Assembly: GCF_033958435.1 (NCBI RefSeq) | Contig: NC_134142.1 | Coordinates: 98,899,001-98,963,000, forward strand | Direction: 5' to 3' | Source: Carettochelys insculpta | Taxonomy: Eukaryota; Chordata; Testudines; Carettochelyidae | Length of the DNA stretch: 64,000 bases | Shown here: positions 49,236-61,532 of the stretch, piece after piece | Layout of the letters: every line of letters begins with the position of its first letter | Position numbering within the stretch: the first letter of the stretch is position 1 | Notes under the pieces: generated by a model | The model's database searches: none | The model's input: only the letters and a program-made list of their open reading frames with translations | What the model was told of the DNA's origin: nothing | Program-made: the position numbers and the translations under genes

Positions 49236-49239
49236 GAGT

Positions 49240-50605
49240 TTAAGTCAAGGTTCATTTTCTATGTTTTCCTACTATATTGTCTTAAAGTCTGTTCCCCTGC
49301 TACCCATCTCCACATACCAGCTGTTAAAATATTCAGAGAAAATGGATGCAAAAAGATGCACAAATGCAAATTTTTTAATAAAAGATTCAAGGATGCAGAA
49401 CATTTGTGCTGTGTTCAGCACCCCAGTTTCCACAAATAGTGCATGTGGTATGCATGGTACTATGTACTTATGAATTTCCTGCATCCAAGTGGCAAAGAAC
49501 TGGGTGCCAAGACATGCCGCAGAGCAGCCAAGCCATGAAGGACAAAGAAGAAAGCATCAGTATCCCCCTCAAGATACTCATGTGCTTTGACCCTTCAGAA
49601 CTGTGCAAGACACACACCACTAAAGCAACTCTCTAGCAATAAAGATACTATGGAACACTGACTACTTCAATGGGATCATTCAAATAACTGCTTACCAGTG
49701 TGGTACAAGGGTGACACCCCATTTCAGAGACACTAAAGTAAGATCACAGGTAATCGCATCAGTCCTGCTCACAGATGCCAGGTAGAAGATAGAAGATTCA
49801 CTAATTCCCCATCCCATTGGGATTATATTGCCTGGGAATCATATGTTCTTGTTAGACCCAGATCCCATAATGCCAGACATTGTAGAAACAGAACCAGATT
49901 GTCCCTGTCTTAAAGAGGACACAGTACAAGTACGACAAAATAGATGGCTACTTAGGAAATGTATGTCGCCATGAGCTTAAGATGATCCATGCTCAAAAAG
50001 TTCAGTTATCCCCATCCTTACCTGGGTGCTGAGGATGCACACTGCATGTAAGTGACCAAGGGGATGCTTTTACAAGCAATGCTGAGATACAGGCTGTGTA
50101 GTAGAGGGCAAATGAGCTCAGATTACAAAAAAAGAATGGAATTCTATTGAACACAAGGTAGTGTGTGCGCTCTAGTGGTAGTCCCCATGCACTGGGGTCA
50201 GCAACCACTGGCAAACAAGGTGGGCACTCAGCCCCATGAAGCTGGGAGCTTGCTCAAAGCCGTGCTGCTTGTGGATTAACTAAAGACCAGCTAATACTAC
50301 CAACCACCACCTAAAACAGTAAAGCTCTGCATCTTAATTTTTGAAGCTGTTCTAAGTAGGACTATTAGTGAATTTAGAAAGTCTCACGAGCACTCAGACT
50401 GTACATAAAGGTCAGTTTTGGCACTCTTCCTTGCAAAGGTTGCTGACTCCTGCTGTACATGGTCATTTTTATTTTAAACTAGTAACTTTTCTGCACATGC
50501 TCTGGTATGTCACCATTATCCTCACCTGGAAAAAACCATGACGTCCATAAGAGGAACAGAAATCAGATTTTTGAACAATCTACTATAGCAAAAAAGGAGT
50601 CAATA
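49240..50605. other. Non-coding stretch, nothing recognised
   Basis: AT-rich sequence with short, opposed frames only. Confidence 0.4.
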
Positions 50606-50611
50606 TATTGA

Positions 50612-50702
50612 GATACACATCTTAGAACTGGAAGGGACATTGGGAGGTCAGAGTCCAGTGTCCTGCCAAGAGGGCAGGGAAAGCACCATCCCCTCCTCCC
50701 TC

Positions 50703-50746
<44 letters not shown>

Positions 50747-50790
50747 AGACCCTAAAATGGACTCCTGAAAAATTCACTGCACAAAAAAGG
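50612..50790 (-). mobile_element. CR1 3' tail fragment, split by a T/A tract
   Basis: The plus strand has 'cttagaactggaagggacat', 'gggaggtcagagtccagtg', then after the homopolymer tract 'ttccccagaccctaaaatgg', matching the complement of a CR1 3' region on both sides of the tract. Only the short tail is kept. Confidence 0.6.
50703..50740. repeat. T18-A20 self-complementary homopolymer pair
   Basis: Eighteen T residues are followed directly by twenty A residues, within the CR1 tail fragment. The lengths may be imprecise if assembled from error-prone reads. Confidence 0.9.
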
Positions 50791-50794
50791 AAGA

Positions 50795-53025
50795 GCTATT
50801 CAAAGTTGAGATCACATTGTTTGCCATTTAGATACAAGTGCATTTTGGGGCTTTAGATAGTCAGATGTCAAAAACTAAAAGCCTGATTTACCTTTGCAAT
50901 CATAGCATCTGGAGCTGCACAGAAATCCCTGAAGAGCTGCATGTGGCTCTGGAGTCACAGGTGCCTCAAAACTTGACCCTTTGTACATATTTGAACCTCA
51001 TGTATCAAATATGTGGAACTGCTTGCTCTTTAGCAATTTTGTAATGGAGATTGTCAGAGCTGTTCCTGACTACAGTATAAAGACTTGATTTTTAGAAAAA
51101 AACCAAACATTCACATGTGAGTTTCCTGGTCATATTCATTCACCTTGTCAATTTGCTATCTATGAACATAACAGCTACCGACTTGTATTAGCACAGACTT
51201 TTACAGGAAGCTAATTTTAATATCTTGTGGGTGATTACTCATAGGAATTGAGTTTTAAGTCTGCACAGAAGTATTTTTGCAGTGAGTACTAACAGGCTCT
51301 TCTATAGTTAAGGATTGCAGACTTACTATTACACAGCAGTGCTGCTGGATTTCAAAAATTCACAATGCAATATATATTAAGTGTCTGAACAGACAAATGT
51401 GAAGTCAGTGCTCACAAAATAGTTTATCTAGAAACTTAGATGGTATGTAACATGACTTCACTCATGAGGATGAGAAAGCATTTCAGACTGTTCTTCCAAA
51501 ATCCCAAACCTCAGATGTTAATCAGTACAACTGCATTTCATTGGTCATCAAATGCATTGGAATTGTTTTATCTGTCTAAACAGCAAGGTCCTTGGTACAT
51601 GGACCGTTGTCCTTTTTTGTACAAAACTGAACACTGTGAAAGCAGCAACTAAGAAAAATGTGCAATGCTATTTGTGTTTTAGCATGCAATAGCAACATCC
51701 ACTTAGATTTTTATCAGATGATTTTTCTGCATACAGAAAAAAAGCAGGCATGTGGCAATGACTCTTCTAAAAATCTCTCATGGGGTAGGGGAAGCAGTGA
51801 TAGACCTGTCAGAGTAGAGTTTGAGGTCCATATTTGAAGTTGCTTAAGCAAAGGGTTCCAAATATTTTTAACTCTTGAAAGTACTCAGCAATCAAGTTGT
51901 GGCCACACTAAGCCTGTAACCACTGTACCCACATTTTTTTGTCCTTACATAATATTAGGCCCTCATGGTGTAAAGATTTAACCATGTGTAACTTTATGCA
52001 GTGCAAGTCCCAAATGACTTCAGTGTGGCTACTCAACAGGACACAAACTTAAGCCAGTTCTTAATTTTGTAGGCTCAAGACTTTTGATTATAAGCTTGTT
52101 GTATCAGGAGTTCTGCTTAGTGCAATATATGCATGATACAATAAGATCTAATCCTGATTATGCTGCTGAATGCTACTTCAAAAACAACTAAATAAGCTAT
52201 CGCCAGAAACTCCCCTTTGGGCCAAAAACCTCTAGTGTACTTGAGGCCCTTGAATCCTGCAAGACTGAGGAAAATACAATGAAAAGCAGACCGATCAAAA
52301 GCAGTATAATTGCTAACTTCTGTATGTACCTGAAGTACAGAAAGGCCCATTTCTTTCTGGCAGCAAGTCCACTTTTTTGTGCACATTTTAGGGGACCAAA
52401 CAAACAGTTATGGTAGAAGTGGTCAGTTTCAGCAACTGACAATTCTAAAAGGAGCTTTTCCCTGTATTTCAGGTGGCATGTAGAGAGACAGAAGTCTTGT
52501 ACAACCAGAAACTGAACTGCCCCTTTAATTTACTGCTCCAGGGACAGGGTGATGAGACAGTACTGAATAAGAAAACAAACCGGAACATGTGAAAATTACC
52601 CAACTCAGCGACTTGAACAAACCTAACTGATGCACAATCTGTAATATGAGGCCTGCTTTCCCCAGATATGATAGAATTTTACTACTATATAGGAAGATCA
52701 TTTATATGGGATCAGGCCTGTTTATTATACATTTGTAAAGGGAAAATATGTTAAGAACATTTATTGCATCCCCCCCCCCCACCTTTTTTTTTTTTTTAAA
52801 AAACAGGGAAGTTTAATGAAGGACAAAGTCAAAAGGAGGGGATAATATGGACAACTTACACAGGTACCTGATCTGGAATCCTAGTATATTACTTCGTGGG
52901 CTTAGACTTTCCCAGCTTTACAACAAGTTCAGAAAACAGGATGACGACAACTTCAGATTACATCTTGTACAATAATTTTGATTAGTGGCATTAATTTTGC
53001 TACTTCATTAGTGGTGTATTTGGGC
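50795..53025. other. Non-coding stretch with a C11-T14-A6 tract
   Basis: No gene recognised. A compound homopolymer (C-run, T-run, A-run) lies at 52770-52803. Otherwise unique-looking, AT-rich sequence. Confidence 0.4.
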
Positions 53026-53029
53026 TCCA

Positions 53030-54415
53030 TAATTCAGGGGATTTGTACACATGCATTGCTAGTGCCCTACCAAATCTGTAGGCATGAAAAACCATATCAT
53101 GGGCCCTTAAATCTGTTCCTTTGTGCACTTTTACTTTACAAGTTAACCTCTTACATCCAGTACTCTCTCGTCCAGCAACATCCATGGCCAGACCTGAATC
53201 AGTCAGGTAGGGGCGGGGTCCAGAGCAGTAGCCAGCACAAGGCAGGAAGCAGAGCCCCCTTGGAGCCCAGGGCTGGGCCAAAGCAGAGAAGGGGGAAGAG
53301 CGAAGCTGGGTAGCTGGTCAGGCTGCCACAGCTGGGGAACAGCACTGCAAGGGAGCTACAGGGCCAAGGAGCCAGTGGGGAACTGGGTAGCGTTGGCTAG
53401 CCAGGTAAGTAGCAGAAAACCAGCTCAGGACTGGTGGGACCAAAGCAAGAAAAACTGCAGGGGGCCAGGAAGCTGGCACCTGCGTCTGGCTGACCTGGAA
53501 GCCAGTGTCCTGGATCCCAGGAGCTTCAAGTGGGTCAGGGAAGTGACTAAGGCTCATGGTCAGGAAGGGTGTCCCAAGGGCATTGACCTTCCCTGGCCTG
53601 TCAAAACCCTTGTCCAGGACTGCTCAGGTCCCAAGAGTGCCAGATCAGGGAGGTGCAACCTGTGCTATATAGATTTCATGGGAGACCATAATTTCTCACA
53701 TTGGAAGTCCTCACCTAAAGGAGTTGGAGTATTTCATAAGGTTTGGAGGAAGGGTGGAATCAGCAAGGCCAGCCACCACCACAGAGCCAGTGGTAAGATG
53801 GAGTGGGGCCCAGCTATGCACTCCCACAAGGGGCTGGGTCAAGGGCACTCAGATCACAGCAATGGCACCCCCCACATGCTTCAGTTGCGTGGAGTGGCAG
53901 AGCAGCACTGCTGAGGCTGTGCAGATGGGCCTGAACTCTGGCCACTGCCAAGCAGCAGCTGGAGCTCCAGGCCTCTTTGCAATGCCAAGCTGCTGTGCAC
54001 CTGTCAGCAGCCTAATGCCAGGGCAGGGGCAGTTTGCAGCATTGCCACATTAGTTCTATGCTTCTTTCACAACTGGGTAGCCAGAGATTGGTGACAGCTG
54101 GCCTAATACCCAGCTCTATAAGCAGTGCCCTGCCAGCAGCATAGAATTAAGGATGGTAATACTGTACCATGTCATCTTTACTTCTGCATGGCTGCATATC
54201 TGAGATCCCAAACAGCAGCCACTACTCTCCAGCTGCCCAGTTTTGAAGGCAACACCACCAGCAGCTACAGAGCATAAGTAAGGAATTAGTTGTGTTAACC
54301 CACCTTTCCACACTCCCCTCCACATATACAACCTTGTAACTCCTCCACAACGTGGCATTTCAGATTTGATTTGAGAAGCTGAAATCCTAAAAATAGGATT
54401 TTTAAAATCTGACCA
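53030..54415. mobile_element. Probable 1.4-kb non-autonomous interspersed repeat
   Basis: The left part ('caaatctgtaggcatgaaaaacc...atcatgggcccttaaatctg') and the right part ('gaagctgaaatcctaaaaataggatttttaaaatctgacc') are AT-rich, and they bracket a GC-rich core with repeated phrases: 'gcagcactgc', 'cagcagctggagctcc', and near-inverted 'aaggatggtaatactg' and 'ttacttctgcatggctgc'. This layout matches a repeat family I associate with turtle genomes whose superfamily I cannot name. Frames of 179 and 111 codons inside the core have no domains. Confidence 0.45.
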
Positions 54416-54419
54416 CTAA

Positions 54420-56030
54420 AACAGACCAAAAGAGACAATGAATTTGGTATGCCCCCATGCATAGCTTTAAGAATGTTAATGTATCAGGTCAACTTGATGA
54501 AGAATGAAGACTTAGGACCCAGTCTTTAAAAATGCTGAGTATCCAAGCTCACTGGTTTCAAGCATTGTGTATAAAAACTTAAGCAGGTGACTGACTACTG
54601 GATTATATTTAAACAGTGGCATTTAAGCGCTCAGTAATTCCACAGATACATATCTAAAGTTGTATATGCTCCCATATTAACACTTACAAGGTCTTTTCAT
54701 GCTTACTATAATTAAGCAATGCAACAATTTTAATGTTGACAGTGAAACACACAGCAAAAGGACAGTGATTCACAAATAGATTAAATTAAAGCAAAGCTGG
54801 TTTTATGTACAGTCCTTGACTTTTTTCCTTCTTCCAGGAGAAGTGATTTGCAGAGTCAGATGACAAAAAAAACTAGAGGTAGATAGTTCAGAATATCTTA
54901 AGTTTAAGCAAGCCAAAGTTCCTAAAGTCCTGACTAGTGATTTCAGGTAAAGTGCTGTATCAGGAGCACAGATTTAATCTAACATTGAGATGAGTGACTA
55001 TTTGTGAGAACGTAAGGCATCATTTCAGAAAACTTGTGGGGGAGGAGGAATTTTGCTTCCACATCCTTCCTGAGGCCATGCCTGCTTCAGGGGGATTAAC
55101 AGGCCACTTCTATCCTGTAAAGAGGTGAGGAGGTAGTGTACGGGCAATATGGGAACCGGGGTGGTGGGAACATGACAGATATGGGCACCAAGGGCAAAGG
55201 ACCATCCCTGGCACATGCACAGACTTCCCACTACAGCATTTTCCTTGCTGGCTGATGGAGGTGGCCAGACCAAGTTACAGCAACTAGCATTGAGACACAA
55301 AACACAGTCTTTTCATCACTTGATGGCAGGCTTCAGGGACAAGCAACATGACAGGTGGCTAGTTTGGGACAGGGATTAGGACCTAGCTCTCCATGGTCTG
55401 TTCTGGCCCAGGGTGCTGCCTCCTCAAAGAAAGAGTTGAAAACAGGATCAAAGATCTGATGAGTCAGATGAGCACAAATCACCCTTTCCCTCCCCCTACC
55501 CCCAAAACAAGTGTGCAAAAGTGACTCAGCAAAACAAAAAGCAGTTAGCAAGTACTCTGGCAGGGAGCTAGCATTTAAGAAATTAACTGTAGTTAACTAT
55601 GGGCTAATCTGATCCCAAGGCATTTTTCTTTCTAGGGCTAGAGAACTATCCCAAGGACTTGTATCCCTTCTCTAGGAAACAGTCTCAGGGAAACTTGACA
55701 TGTCTCCAGTCCCAAGCAGATATTCTTAAAGACCCGAAGGAGGGCTGGCTAAATTTAAGGTTTTCTTCATGGGACTCCCTGTTCCTAATCACAGTTGAGT
55801 AGAAAGGATGACAGGTTTTAGAAGTCCAACAATTAGTTCTCTGTTGCTACTCAAAGCCATGCTATGTGTAACAGCCCATTTCAGAAAGCTGGAAGAAAAC
55901 AGATCAATCATGGTTTTACACTTTTAGACAGGAAATGTGTGTATACAGCTCCATCTCCTGGATCTGAAGAGTGGTATTTCCAAGCTAACTTCCCGTAAAA
56001 TTCTCACAATAAAATATCACACCGACAGAT
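54420..56030. other. Non-coding stretch, nothing recognised
   Basis: AT-rich, with a modest GC rise near 55030-55300. No gene or repeat family recognised. Confidence 0.4.
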
Positions 56031-56032
56031 AC

Positions 56033-56262
56033 CATCAAGACTAATCAAAACAAAAAGCAGTCAAGTAACACTTTAAAGACTAGCAAAATAGTTTATTAGG
56101 TGAGCTTTCGTGGGACAGATCCACTTCTTCAGACCATGGTCTATCCCACGAAAGTTCACCTAAAACTATTTTGCTAGTCTTTAAAGTGCTATTTGACTGC
56201 TTTTTGTTTTGATAGTGTATAGACTAGCATGGCTTCCTCTCTTACTATTCATCAAGACTAAT
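56033..56262. mobile_element. Palindromic PLE-tail unit with a perfect 13-bp target duplication
   Basis: The insert (56046-56249) consists of a PLE tail in minus orientation joined head-to-head to one in plus orientation, meeting at 'cagaccatggtct' (56132-56144). Shared arm sequence includes 'ctagtctttaaagtgcta' and 'gactgctttttgttttg', the same as the end of the PLE at 62885-62938. One arm lacks about 14 nt ('gaagaagtggatctg' region). The plus arm carries an extra end, 'tagtgtatagactagcatgg', before the flank. The 13-bp sequence catcaagactaat occurs at 56033-56045 and again at 56250-56262, so the whole palindrome, not just one arm, was inserted as a unit. It encodes no protein and would need enzymes in trans. 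Confidence 0.9.
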
Positions 56263-56264
56263 GT

Positions 56265-57680
56265 GTTCCCAATGAAGTGATAATGAATTGTCACCTATTC
56301 CATAGAGTTGCCAAAAAGTTTCACAGTGCAGGAATGTCAAGATTTACATTCCTTATTAGGAGCAGACACTCAAAACCAGCTACAGTCCATTAATTATATT
56401 AACGAAACTATCACTTTTTTAAAGATATATGCTGCCACTGATGTCATTGGAAAGGTACTGCTCAAGCATATTGTGAAGCAAGGTTATACTGTGATCTACT
56501 TTAATCCAATTACTCAATTTCAGTGTTGCTGCAAAAAACGTTCTCATAAGATACTAGGCAGTAACTTTATTGCCCTTACATCAACATATACTCATCTAGT
56601 TACTGATAAAAATTTTGTAACTCAGAAGAGTACATTTAAACTAAACAATCATTGCTGTATTATTCAGAGGGCGAAATTCAGCCCAGTTTAAGCAGCTACT
56701 GCAAGGCTCTGTGTGCCAATCACAATTACTTCTTAATGCTCCATAGGTACAGAACATAATAGCCATAATGGACCAGCTCATGTTCCATCTAGACAACGTA
56801 GTTTTGTCTGTCAGTGGCCAATGCCAGGTGCCCTAGCAAGAACAAACAGAACGGGGAGTTAAGTAATCCACCCCTTACCACCCATTGCCAGTTTTTGACA
56901 AACTAGGGACACTTGAGCATGGTTTTCCATCTCTGCCAATCCTGGCTAGTAGCCATTGATGAGATTTGAGCTAGGGGCTTATCTACTTTTTGAACCTTGG
57001 CTTTGGGTTGGAAGATGGATTTTGGTTACTCACATTCAGTTCACAGGGCACTTGTACCCTCTGGCTTTGTTGATTATATGAATTTCACCAAGATAGAAAT
57101 GTTTAATGAAATGTGAGGAGCAGCTACTGAATGCTAGCAGCTTCTAGTTTCTTTAATTGGAGCTGTCAATATTCTGCAGATGTTAAAACCAAATCCAAAA
57201 ATGTCTCATGTTATGACAAGTACCAGAGCATACCCAAAAGTCACTTATTTTTTGATCTAAGTGCTTTCCCACAGGGAAAATGTGACAAGACAGAATCCAG
57301 AGTTCCCGAAAAACAAGGAAGAGCTCAAGCCAAGGTCTGAGTAGCTCCCAGACAAGCCTTCAGGTGCCACTCCTGTAAGCCAAGTACTGGGGCAGCCACC
57401 TAGGAGAGAGTCAGGTGATGTCCAGCAGATTATCAGAATGCCCACAGTGGGCAGCATGTGCATCTGTTGGTGGTGCACATCCACACATGCCATAGTGCAC
57501 ATAAAATGTATTCCAGCCAGGGTGGGGGGAAAAAAGGGAATACTGCCCCAGGATGAGCACTTTCAAAAGGCATGTGCCCCTCACCCCCCCCCCCCCACAC
57601 ACACATTCCACAGTAAGTTTGCAGCAACTCTAACCACAATGCAAATACCACTCTAAATACCACTCTGAAACCACCACCCC
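56265..57680. other. Non-coding stretch, nothing recognised
   Basis: A 127-codon frame at 56308-56691 is AT-driven and lacks any domain. A C-run followed by AC units lies at about 57584-57604, just outside this interval's main unique part. Confidence 0.4.
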
Positions 57681-57686
57681 CTACTC

Positions 57687-57810
57687 ATGCATCTGATGAA
57701 GCAGGTCTTTGTCCACGAAAGCTTATGCTCCAAAATATCAGTCTGTAAGGTGCCACAAGACTTGTTTGTCTGTAGCTTCAAGATCAACATGGCCACCTCT
57801 CTGATACTTG
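57687..57810 (+). mobile_element. PLE-type 3' tail fragment, plus orientation
   Basis: Reads 'catgcatctgatgaagcaggt', 'tgtccacgaaagcttatgctcc', 'gtctgtaaggtgccacaagact', then 'catggccacctctctgatac'. This is the plus-sense version of the tail at 33478-33600 and parallels the tail following the PLE frame at 62855-62940. No coding part is attached. Confidence 0.75.
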
Positions 57811-57814
57811 CCCT

Positions 57815-59102
57815 GGGTCCAGTGATTTAAAGGGCCCCAGGACTCTCAGCTGTCACTAAGGCAACTGGAGCCTCACATAGCACAGAAGTGAAAGGTGTGG
57901 CACAGGCAGCAATTGAGGGCCAATGCCTGGCCCCACCCCTTCCACTTGAGGTCTCATACCTCCTCCCAGCCTTACCCAGGGGCCTGGCAAGACTGTTGGT
58001 TTGCCTGTTCTCCAGTGAAAACCATAGCCCAGTGTCCACCTTCTGTACCTCTTCTGCTGGTAGCCAGATGGACCATTCACATTGTCTTAGAGAGCTCAGC
58101 CTCCAGATTTCTGTGATGTAAATTCATTGTGGTCTAGGATTAGGGATCATCCTTTTCTACTGCATTCCACACTTCCCCCATGCAAGTGAACACATTTCCT
58201 GCATTGAAGCAGTTCTTGTACTGTTGTTTACTTGTAGCACAAAGGGCACCATCTGATTGAAGAGGAAATGAAAGACCACAATGCCATCTCTGACAACAAG
58301 CACCACCACCATACCATGAAGAGTCCGGAAAGAAGCTACTGTCCATATCTGCATAATAGGAACCTGCTGGAGAGGGTGTGCTAATGCAGCTCACAAAAGA
58401 GCTAGTTTTGCATGAGGGCAATACTATGCACCAACAAGGACACAGTCTGCCTGTAACAAAATTTGAAGCATTGCGAGTTTACAAAGGGGTGGATTCTTAA
58501 CATCTGAAAACATTTAAGCTAGATAGAGACCACCACCAAACAACCCTTTTAAGGATCAATCCTGGACTAGCCAGAAGAACGAAAAAAAGTCAGCTAACAG
58601 CTTTTACACTCTCTAATCTTTGTTTTTAATTATTCCCTCACACACATCCTCCCCACACTATAGCCATTCATCCACAAGATGTAACGGATCATATTTGTTC
58701 ATCCACCTCTGCACAAACACTTTCATAGCAAGTAGTGTCCTACACTGATTTTTAGGAAACAGCAGCAGATACTCCTGGAAGTTTTTCACAAAAATTTGTT
58801 CAGGGGTTGGAGGCGGCGTCTCTTTTGACTTTATAAAATTTGACTCCACTGCCTCCTTTTCCAGGAGGACCTCTGTTATGTAACCAAATTGTTACTCATT
58901 AGGACTTGTTTTTGTATGAGGTTACTCAGAGCAAGAAAACTAGAATTCAGAGATGCTTACAGAAAGTGGCAGGAGATATCCTTATTCAACTAAGGATGTA
59001 AAACTACCCTTTTCTAGAGGCTTTGAAACTAAGTACTTCCCTTAAAACTAGATAAAGTCTAAATTTTGCATGGACCAGCCAGCTTTCAGTTATGGCTTTT
59101 AG

Positions 59103-59143
<41 letters not shown>

Positions 59144-60960
59144 ACTACTCTCCTACTATCATCTGTAACCTTCAGGCAGCTGCACTGGCAATTCCCCCCC
59201 GCCACACACACACAGAAGTCCTGTGCAGGTAAATTTTAAGCCTTCTTGAGACCCATTGTCATTGACCAGGCAAGACAGTGAGATGAAACATGAGGCTGTG
59301 AGCCAGAAGTTTGAGAATTCTAAACTGAGATTCAACAAGGGTCACTACTTTAATATGTAAGGGTAGTAGAAGTTAAGACTATTGTCCCCGTGTTTTACTA
59401 CTCTGGGGTTAAGATGTTTTTCCCAACTCAAAGTGAGACAGCATTAAATGCTGACTGGGGCAAAAGAAAACAATTATACCCTCCCAGTCTCAGCTCTAAC
59501 AAACCAGAACCAGGCCATCCTTGCTTCATCCTTTGATGGAACAGATACCCTCAATGAATTCTCCCAGCTTTACTACTAAGAAGAAACTTTTCCCCACATC
59601 CATGGGTGCAACTCTGTTCCCAGTTAAGACAGCAAGCAGCATTCTGGAAGGTACAGAAGCATGCCCCTAGCCTGTTTCATTACATGCTTTTGTGTATATG
59701 AGCAACTAGGTAGTTTTTCCAACCAAAAAGGCATAGATAGGTTATAAAAGTTACTCACGCACAGATGGGTGAGGATGTCTCTCTTCCTGCTAACAGCCTT
59801 TCCAGTTGTCTACTCTTCAGTACTCTGATCAGAATCATTCCCATTGTTTGGGAAAGTCATTGAAGTGACTAGAATGACTTCATACCAGGTCCTGAGAGCC
59901 AGCTCCTCAATCTAGGATTTCCAGTGATACTTAGCCCCTCTGTATCAGGGGGTTTCACATCATCTTCATCAGCATCAAGTAAAAGAACTCAGGCTCTCCC
60001 TATGCTACAGGGTATAGTCCAGAATCCCAGTAGAGAACAGTTAAGAGCTGACTGTTCAGACCTTTGGTTATTCCTGGGGGTTATTACTTTCTATGACTTG
60101 TTGTTTGACCCTTTACACCAAAGCTTTTTAAAGCTTAAGAGAAATATTTCAGAACTTACAGCAAGCATGACTTCTCTAGGTACTTTCCTTAAAGATCTTA
60201 TTCTTGCTGTTTTACCAAAACTCAGCCTAAAAACTCACCTCCTCCCCCACACAGCTTTTATAAGTAATTCTCCAACTAACATTCCCAGCTCCACTCTATG
60301 CCTTTTGCCCTCAAACCCTTCCGTCACACTAACTACACAGCTCTACTCCAGCTGAGTCTTATCCTTAATTGAGCCAGACACACCCTTCTGTTGCCACCAG
60401 CTGCCTTAAATGTGGCCTCCAGCTCATATAATCATTTTCTGTGCCAACATGGGATTGGATATACCAATTACACAGGTGTTTATTAAATCATCACAAATCA
60501 AATTTTGTTAGAATCTTTGTATGTTGGCAATAGCAACACTGAAGTTAGCTTACAAGGAAACATTCAAGCCCTGACATGACTACCATATTAGAACATAATT
60601 TTACAATAGCCCTTCCCAGTTACACTAAACCTGTACTTCTACTTTTTGGGTTAATACAAATCCAGTTTAAGGGCTAGCCACAGGTAACACATCATGTTGA
60701 TTTAAATGAACTTAACACTTCTGATGTTCTATTAAGAAAACAGGGTATGTAGTGAAGTGCAGCTATCACTAAAGGGAGTAATTAGTGAGTGTTAATTGTT
60801 GCTTAGCAGCAATATTTACTAGTATAATTGAAGGAGCTTAAAAGATAGTGTTAAAGATATGCCAATAGTTTGAGCAATTTGCAGATGAAATACAAGTTTC
60901 AGTCAAGGATTTATCAGAATGATCTCGAAATTAATTAGGGCATTGGGTGCAATCCATGAA
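57815..60960. other. Non-coding stretch with a CT/CA microsatellite
   Basis: (CT)n at 59104-59120 passes directly into (CA)n to 59143. A 143-codon plus frame at 59924-60355 is Ser/Leu-rich without a recognisable domain. No interspersed repeat was identified. Confidence 0.45.
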
Positions 60961-60964
60961 GATA

Positions 60965-61205
60965 CTTAGGTTGTGTTTATACGAGCACTTTTGTCAGCAA
61001 AACCTTTGTTGGTCAGGGGTGTTTTTTTTCCTAAAAAAGCACTGGTGCAGACAGTCCTGTGAGCAAAAGAACATTTTCTACTGATGCAGTTACCACCACT
61101 CATAGAGGGTATTTTAATTATGCCAATGGGATGGCTTTCACCTGCTGGCATAGAAGCAGCTACATTGGAGATCTTAAAGCAGAGTGCCTGCATTAGTACC
61201 CCCAT
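60965..61205. mobile_element. Probable DNA-transposon fragment ('gacaaaag' family)
   Basis: Begins 'ttaggttgtgtttatacgagcac' with 'ttttgtcagcaaaacctttg', then 'gcaaaagaac' and 'ggagatcttaaagcagagtg'. The sequence resembles a common turtle MITE family with 'ttaggttgcgtctacac' ends and GCCGACAAAAG-type interior. The opposite end is missing or diverged. Confidence 0.5.
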
Positions 61206-61532
61206 GCTATACTGTGAACAAAGTGTTAGTCCCTAATTCTTATTTTTGGGCACCTGCAATTCACAAAATTCCCAGTCACCTCACCAAATATTGCAGACCT
61301 CTCTGTTACTTCTAACCATGCACGCTGCAATGTACAACATCACATTGTATGTTGGTAGGTAGGTGAAGTTCAGTGGCTTCTCAGCACACCTACCAAAGCA
61401 GGCCCAGGCCACAACTTGGGCAGCAAAATGCCTATACTCCCCTCCCCACCAGCTCATAGACAACAAGCAAAGATGGGTTTCTCCCTGCTGTGAGAATGAC
61501 AGAGTTTAGCCTCTTAGCAGGTCAACATCTAC

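Noticed and set aside
53375..53914. 179-codon plus frame
   Set aside because: It lies in the GC-rich core of an interspersed repeat, shows no domain, and is accompanied by overlapping frames.
56308..56691. 127-codon plus frame downstream of the PLE palindrome
   Set aside because: AT-driven chance frame with no domain and no relation to the PLE protein.
59924..60355. 143-codon plus frame
   Set aside because: Ser/Leu/Thr-rich with no motif or homology I recognise, in ordinary non-coding sequence.
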